Assembly: GCA_900539855.1 (NCBI GenBank)
Contig: UQDO01000001.1
Location: 77,769 to 141,768, forward strand
Length of the DNA: 64,000 nt
Reading direction: 5' to 3'
From: an uncultured Oscillospiraceae bacterium
Lineage (GTDB): Bacteria; Bacillota; Clostridia; Oscillospirales; Acutalibacteraceae
Below, in pieces: positions 61,790 through 64,000 of the stretch (position 1 is the first letter of the stretch; each line of letters begins with the position of its first letter). The position numbers were made by a program, and so were the translations under genes. The notes beneath the pieces were generated by a model that did no database searches, was not told the DNA's origin, and saw only the letters and a program-made list of their open reading frames with translations.

Positions 61790-61829
61790 CTACAGTTACA
61801 TTATAACTGTAGATCCGCTCCGTTTTCAA
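61790..61829 (-). promoter_or_regulatory. Promoter with operator palindrome for the DUF4091/GH20 pair
   Basis: TTGAAA (61829-61824) and TATAAT (61805-61800), 18 nt apart on the minus strand. CTACAGTTA (61790-61798) and TAACTGTAG (61804-61812) form a 9-bp-armed palindrome that covers the -10 box, as expected for a repressor operator. A second palindrome AGACCGGTCT overlaps its edge (61783-61792). Confidence 0.6.
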
Positions 61830-61868
61830 TAGATTTTAGTAAAATAATTAGCAATATAGTAAATAATA

Positions 61869-63368
61869 TTACTTAATTTCATTTACATATTGTGCAAAAT
61901 GCAGGAAAGCATTCATTCCGTTTTCGTTTCTTTTATATACTCCGGCATGCTCAAGCACCTTGGCAAAAACCTTTCCTATTTCCGCTTTCAGTATTTCTTC
62001 TATATTGTCCCTGCCGACATTACTGTAGTTCGGCAAAAATCCCTCTACCCAGTCGGCATGCTTTGCTGTCACATCATCCTGTCTGAGATCCTCACCGGCT
62101 ATAATACGTTCCGACAAAACCCTGATTTCCTCTTTAAGTCTTGAAGGAAGAACAGCCAGTCCCATAACCTCTATAAGACCGATGTTTTCCTTTTTGATAT
62201 GATGAAGCTCTGCATGCGGATGGAAAAGTCCCAGCGGATGCTCTTTAGTTGTAATATTATTGCGGAGCACAAGGTCAAGCTCATACTTCTTTCCGTTTTT
62301 GCGTGCTATAGGTGTGATAGTGTTGTGCGGTGTACCGTCGGTTTCGGCAAAAACAAAAGCATCAGGATCTGAGTAGCCTCTCCACGCCTTTAAAATCTTA
62401 TCGGCAAGCTCAACAAGCCTTAAATCATTTTCGGAGCGCAGTCTTATGACCGACATAGGCCATTTTACTATTCCGCCCTCAACATCGTCAAAGCCGTTAA
62501 AACTCAATTCCTTTTCAATTGGTGCCTTTGCCATGGCGAAGGTATAATGACCGCCCTGAAAATGGTCGTGGCTCAGTATCGAACCGCCGACTATCGGCAG
62601 ATCGGCATTGGAGCCGACGAAATAATGCGGAAACAGCTTTACAAAATCAAGCAGCTTGCGGAAGGTCGCCCTGTTGATCGCCATAGGTGTATGCTCAGAG
62701 TTAAAGACAATGCAATGCTCATTATAATAAACATACGGCGAATACTGCATCATCCACGGGGTATCATTGATGACCATAGGTATTATGCGGTGGTTTTGTC
62801 TTGCCGGATGATTGAGCCTTCCGGCATAGCCCTCATTTTCCTTGCACAGCAGGCATTTGGGGTAACCGCTCTGTTTGGCATTTTTTGCGGCAGCTATTGC
62901 TTTCGGATCCTTTTCAGGTTTTGAAAGATTTATGGTTATATCAAGGTCGCCGTATTCTGTCGGCGTGACCCACTTCATATCGCGTTTTATGCGGTAGCGC
63001 CTTATATAATCGCTGTCGCACGACAGTTTATAGTAATAATCTGTCGCATTTTGCGGCGATATTTCATAACGATCCCAGAACTCGTTTATCACGTCCGACG
63101 GTCTCGGCACCAACGTACCCATTATCTTTGTATCAAAAAGGTCCCTCTCGGTGGTGTTATCATCGATCATGCCCTTTTCAACGGCAAATTCAAGAAAACC
63201 TTTGAGAATAGCCTCAAGGTCGTCGGTGCTGACCGAGTCCGGTTCCTCGTACTCATCAAGATGAAGTATTTCCAACAGTCTGTTTGTTGTATAGATTCTG
63301 TCCTCGGTCGTTATAAGATCGGTCATAACGCCGTATTCAACAAGATCCTTAATGTTCTGATATATCAT
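61869..63368 (-). CDS. galT: UDP-glucose--hexose-1-phosphate uridylyltransferase, class II
   Basis: A 499-residue galactose-1-phosphate uridylyltransferase of the longer Firmicute type. Active-site blocks are NHRIIPMVINDTPWMMQYSP, SHDHFQGGHYTFAM and the C-terminal LFHPHAELHHIKKENIGLIEV. It moves UMP between glucose-1-phosphate and galactose-1-phosphate in the Leloir pathway. ATG 63368 has GGGGC upstream. A strong promoter lies at 63402-63430. No galK or galE is in the window. Confidence 0.93.
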   Translation of the reverse strand: MIYQNIKDLVEYGVMTDLITTEDRIYTTNRLLEILHLDEYEEPDSVSTDDLEAILKGFLEFAVEKGMIDDNTTERDLFDTKIMGTLVPRPSDVINEFWDRYEISPQNATDYYYKLSCDSDYIRRYRIKRDMKWVTPTEYGDLDITINLSKPEKDPKAIAAAKNAKQSGYPKCLLCKENEGYAGRLNHPARQNHRIIPMVINDTPWMMQYSPYVYYNEHCIVFNSEHTPMAINRATFRKLLDFVKLFPHYFVGSNADLPIVGGSILSHDHFQGGHYTFAMAKAPIEKELSFNGFDDVEGGIVKWPMSVIRLRSENDLRLVELADKILKAWRGYSDPDAFVFAETDGTPHNTITPIARKNGKKYELDLVLRNNITTKEHPLGLFHPHAELHHIKKENIGLIEVMGLAVLPSRLKEEIRVLSERIIAGEDLRQDDVTAKHADWVEGFLPNYSNVGRDNIEEILKAEIGKVFAKVLEHAGVYKRNENGMNAFLHFAQYVNEIK

Positions 63369-63401
63369 AAATGTCGCCCCATTCAAGAATTTACGGTATT
63401 A

Positions 63402-63430
63402 ATTATCGCATAATAAGTTTTTGTTGTCAA
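63402..63430 (-). promoter_or_regulatory. Promoter of galT
   Basis: TTGACA (63430-63425) and GATAAT (63407-63402), 17 nt apart on the minus strand, 33 nt before the galT start. Confidence 0.7.
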
Positions 63431-63459
63431 GGCGAAGGACTACCGATATTGTACAAAAT

Positions 63460-63489
63460 TTTAAGCCGCCGGTTCACCGGCGGCTTAAA
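63460..63489 (-). terminator. Terminator after the glutamate dehydrogenase gene
   Basis: A perfect 13-bp stem (TTTAAGCCGCCGG with its complement) with a 4-nt loop lies 13 nt past the stop; TTTT follows shortly after on the minus strand. Confidence 0.8.
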
Positions 63490-63502
63490 AGGAAAAGCAT
63501 TA

Positions 63503-64000
63503 TCAGTATGCAATACCCTGAGCTATCATTGCGTTTGCGACCTTCTCAAATCCGGCGATATTTGCACCGGCAACAAGGTTGCCCTCGCATCCGTATCTCT
63601 TGGCAGCATCATATGAATTGTGGAAGATGTTGACCATAATATTATGGAGCTTAGCATCAACCTCTTCAAACGTCCAGCTGTATCTCATGGAGTTCTGGCT
63701 CATCTCAAGAGCAGAGGTGGCAACACCACCTGCATTGGCTGCCTTTGCCGGTCCGAACGGGATACCGGCAGCCTGGAACACTGCAATAGCTTCCGGAGTA
63801 GAAGGCATGTTGGCGCCTTCTGCAACAGCCATTACGCCGTTTGCAACAAGAGCCTTTGCAGCAGCTTCATCAAGCTCGTTCTGGGTGGCGCAGGGCAGTG
63901 CGATATCGCAGGGAACGGTCCAGATGCCCTTGCAGCCCTCGGTGTAAACAGCGCCCTTTACACGCTCTGCATACTCCTTGATACGTCCTCTTTCAACTTC
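63503..64000 (-). CDS. gdhA: Glutamate dehydrogenase, C-terminal part (cut by window edge)
   Basis: The last 165 residues of an NADP-type glutamate dehydrogenase, which makes glutamate from 2-oxoglutarate and ammonia; the N-terminus lies beyond the right edge. Recognisable blocks are GIWTVPCDIALPCATQNEL, AVAEGANMPSTPEAI, GPAKAANAGGVATSALEM and the closing YDAAKRYGCEGNLVAGANIAG with FEKVANAMIAQGI. A terminator follows. Confidence 0.93.
   Translation of the reverse strand, partial: EVERGRIKEYAERVKGAVYTEGCKGIWTVPCDIALPCATQNELDEAAAKALVANGVMAVAEGANMPSTPEAIAVFQAAGIPFGPAKAANAGGVATSALEMSQNSMRYSWTFEEVDAKLHNIMVNIFHNSYDAAKRYGCEGNLVAGANIAGFEKVANAMIAQGIAY

Overview
This window looks like chromosome from an anaerobic gut Firmicute of the class Clostridia, most likely an Oscillospirales/Ruminococcaceae-type bacterium. 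The evidence is Clostridia-restricted small families (DUF6106-like, DUF6472-like, DUF4867-like), radical-SAM and 2-hydroxyacyl-CoA-dehydratase-activase proteins, many AraC-controlled sugar loci, GAGGTG-type ribosome binding sites and a tRNA with an encoded CCA end. No rRNA and no CRISPR array were seen. All family names come from reading the translations; no search was run.

Left part (1-18,000). A truncated nucleoside hydrolase, an AraC regulator, a PlsC-like acyltransferase and a radical SAM protein precede a nine-gene operon on the minus strand (13,105 down to 3,520). That operon runs from a divergent RpiR regulator with a palindrome and promoters on both sides. It encodes an FAD-linked oxidase, an Fe-S protein that lost its CCG-domain cysteines, a class II aldolase, a PfkB kinase, an IolB-like isomerase, a mutarotase, a DUF4867-like protein, an FGGY kinase and an electron-transfer flavoprotein whose beta and alpha subunits are fused. 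The set resembles part of the inositol pathway coupled to a flavin oxidation module, but IolD, IolE and IolG are missing, so the substrate is unknown. Shikimate kinase, the NAD(P)HX repair enzyme and a lipoprotein with an apparent ACG start follow.

18,000-32,300. A lipid cluster holds TetR, FakB-like DegV, FakA-like DAK2, a split activase-like ATPase pair and PlsY. FakA/FakB make acyl-phosphate, the substrate of PlsY. Then come a rhamnose locus (AraC, rhaB, rhaA) and a potassium uptake pair (trkA, trkH).

32,300-44,100. A 7,859-bp integrative element (36,061-43,919) is inserted in a gene for a large TPR/membrane/GLUG protein. Both attachment sites can be read to the base: the two half-sites of the disrupted gene form a near-perfect palindrome around a TT centre, and matching inverted arms lie 14 nt inside each end of the element. 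The element carries a large serine recombinase, a small conserved protein, a RepA-like ATPase, a DUF1653-like/helix-turn-helix protein and a NatAB-like ABC exporter. The exporter sits behind a structured leader with its own promoter, a leader ORF and an attenuator-like hairpin inside that ORF. No relaxase or conjugation genes are present.

44,100-64,000. A phosphodiesterase, an AraC regulator with a sugar isomerase and a Gfo/Idh/MocA dehydrogenase, a hairpin-rich repeat, a phosphatase and a MATE transporter are followed by two large secreted or membrane-anchored proteins (one with an apparent frameshift). Next are a PflX-type radical SAM protein, tRNA-Gln, a four-helix-bundle protein beside inverted repeats, an MBG/YDG surface protein, a GH20-like/DUF4091-like pair with a palindrome over its promoter, galT, and the end of glutamate dehydrogenase.
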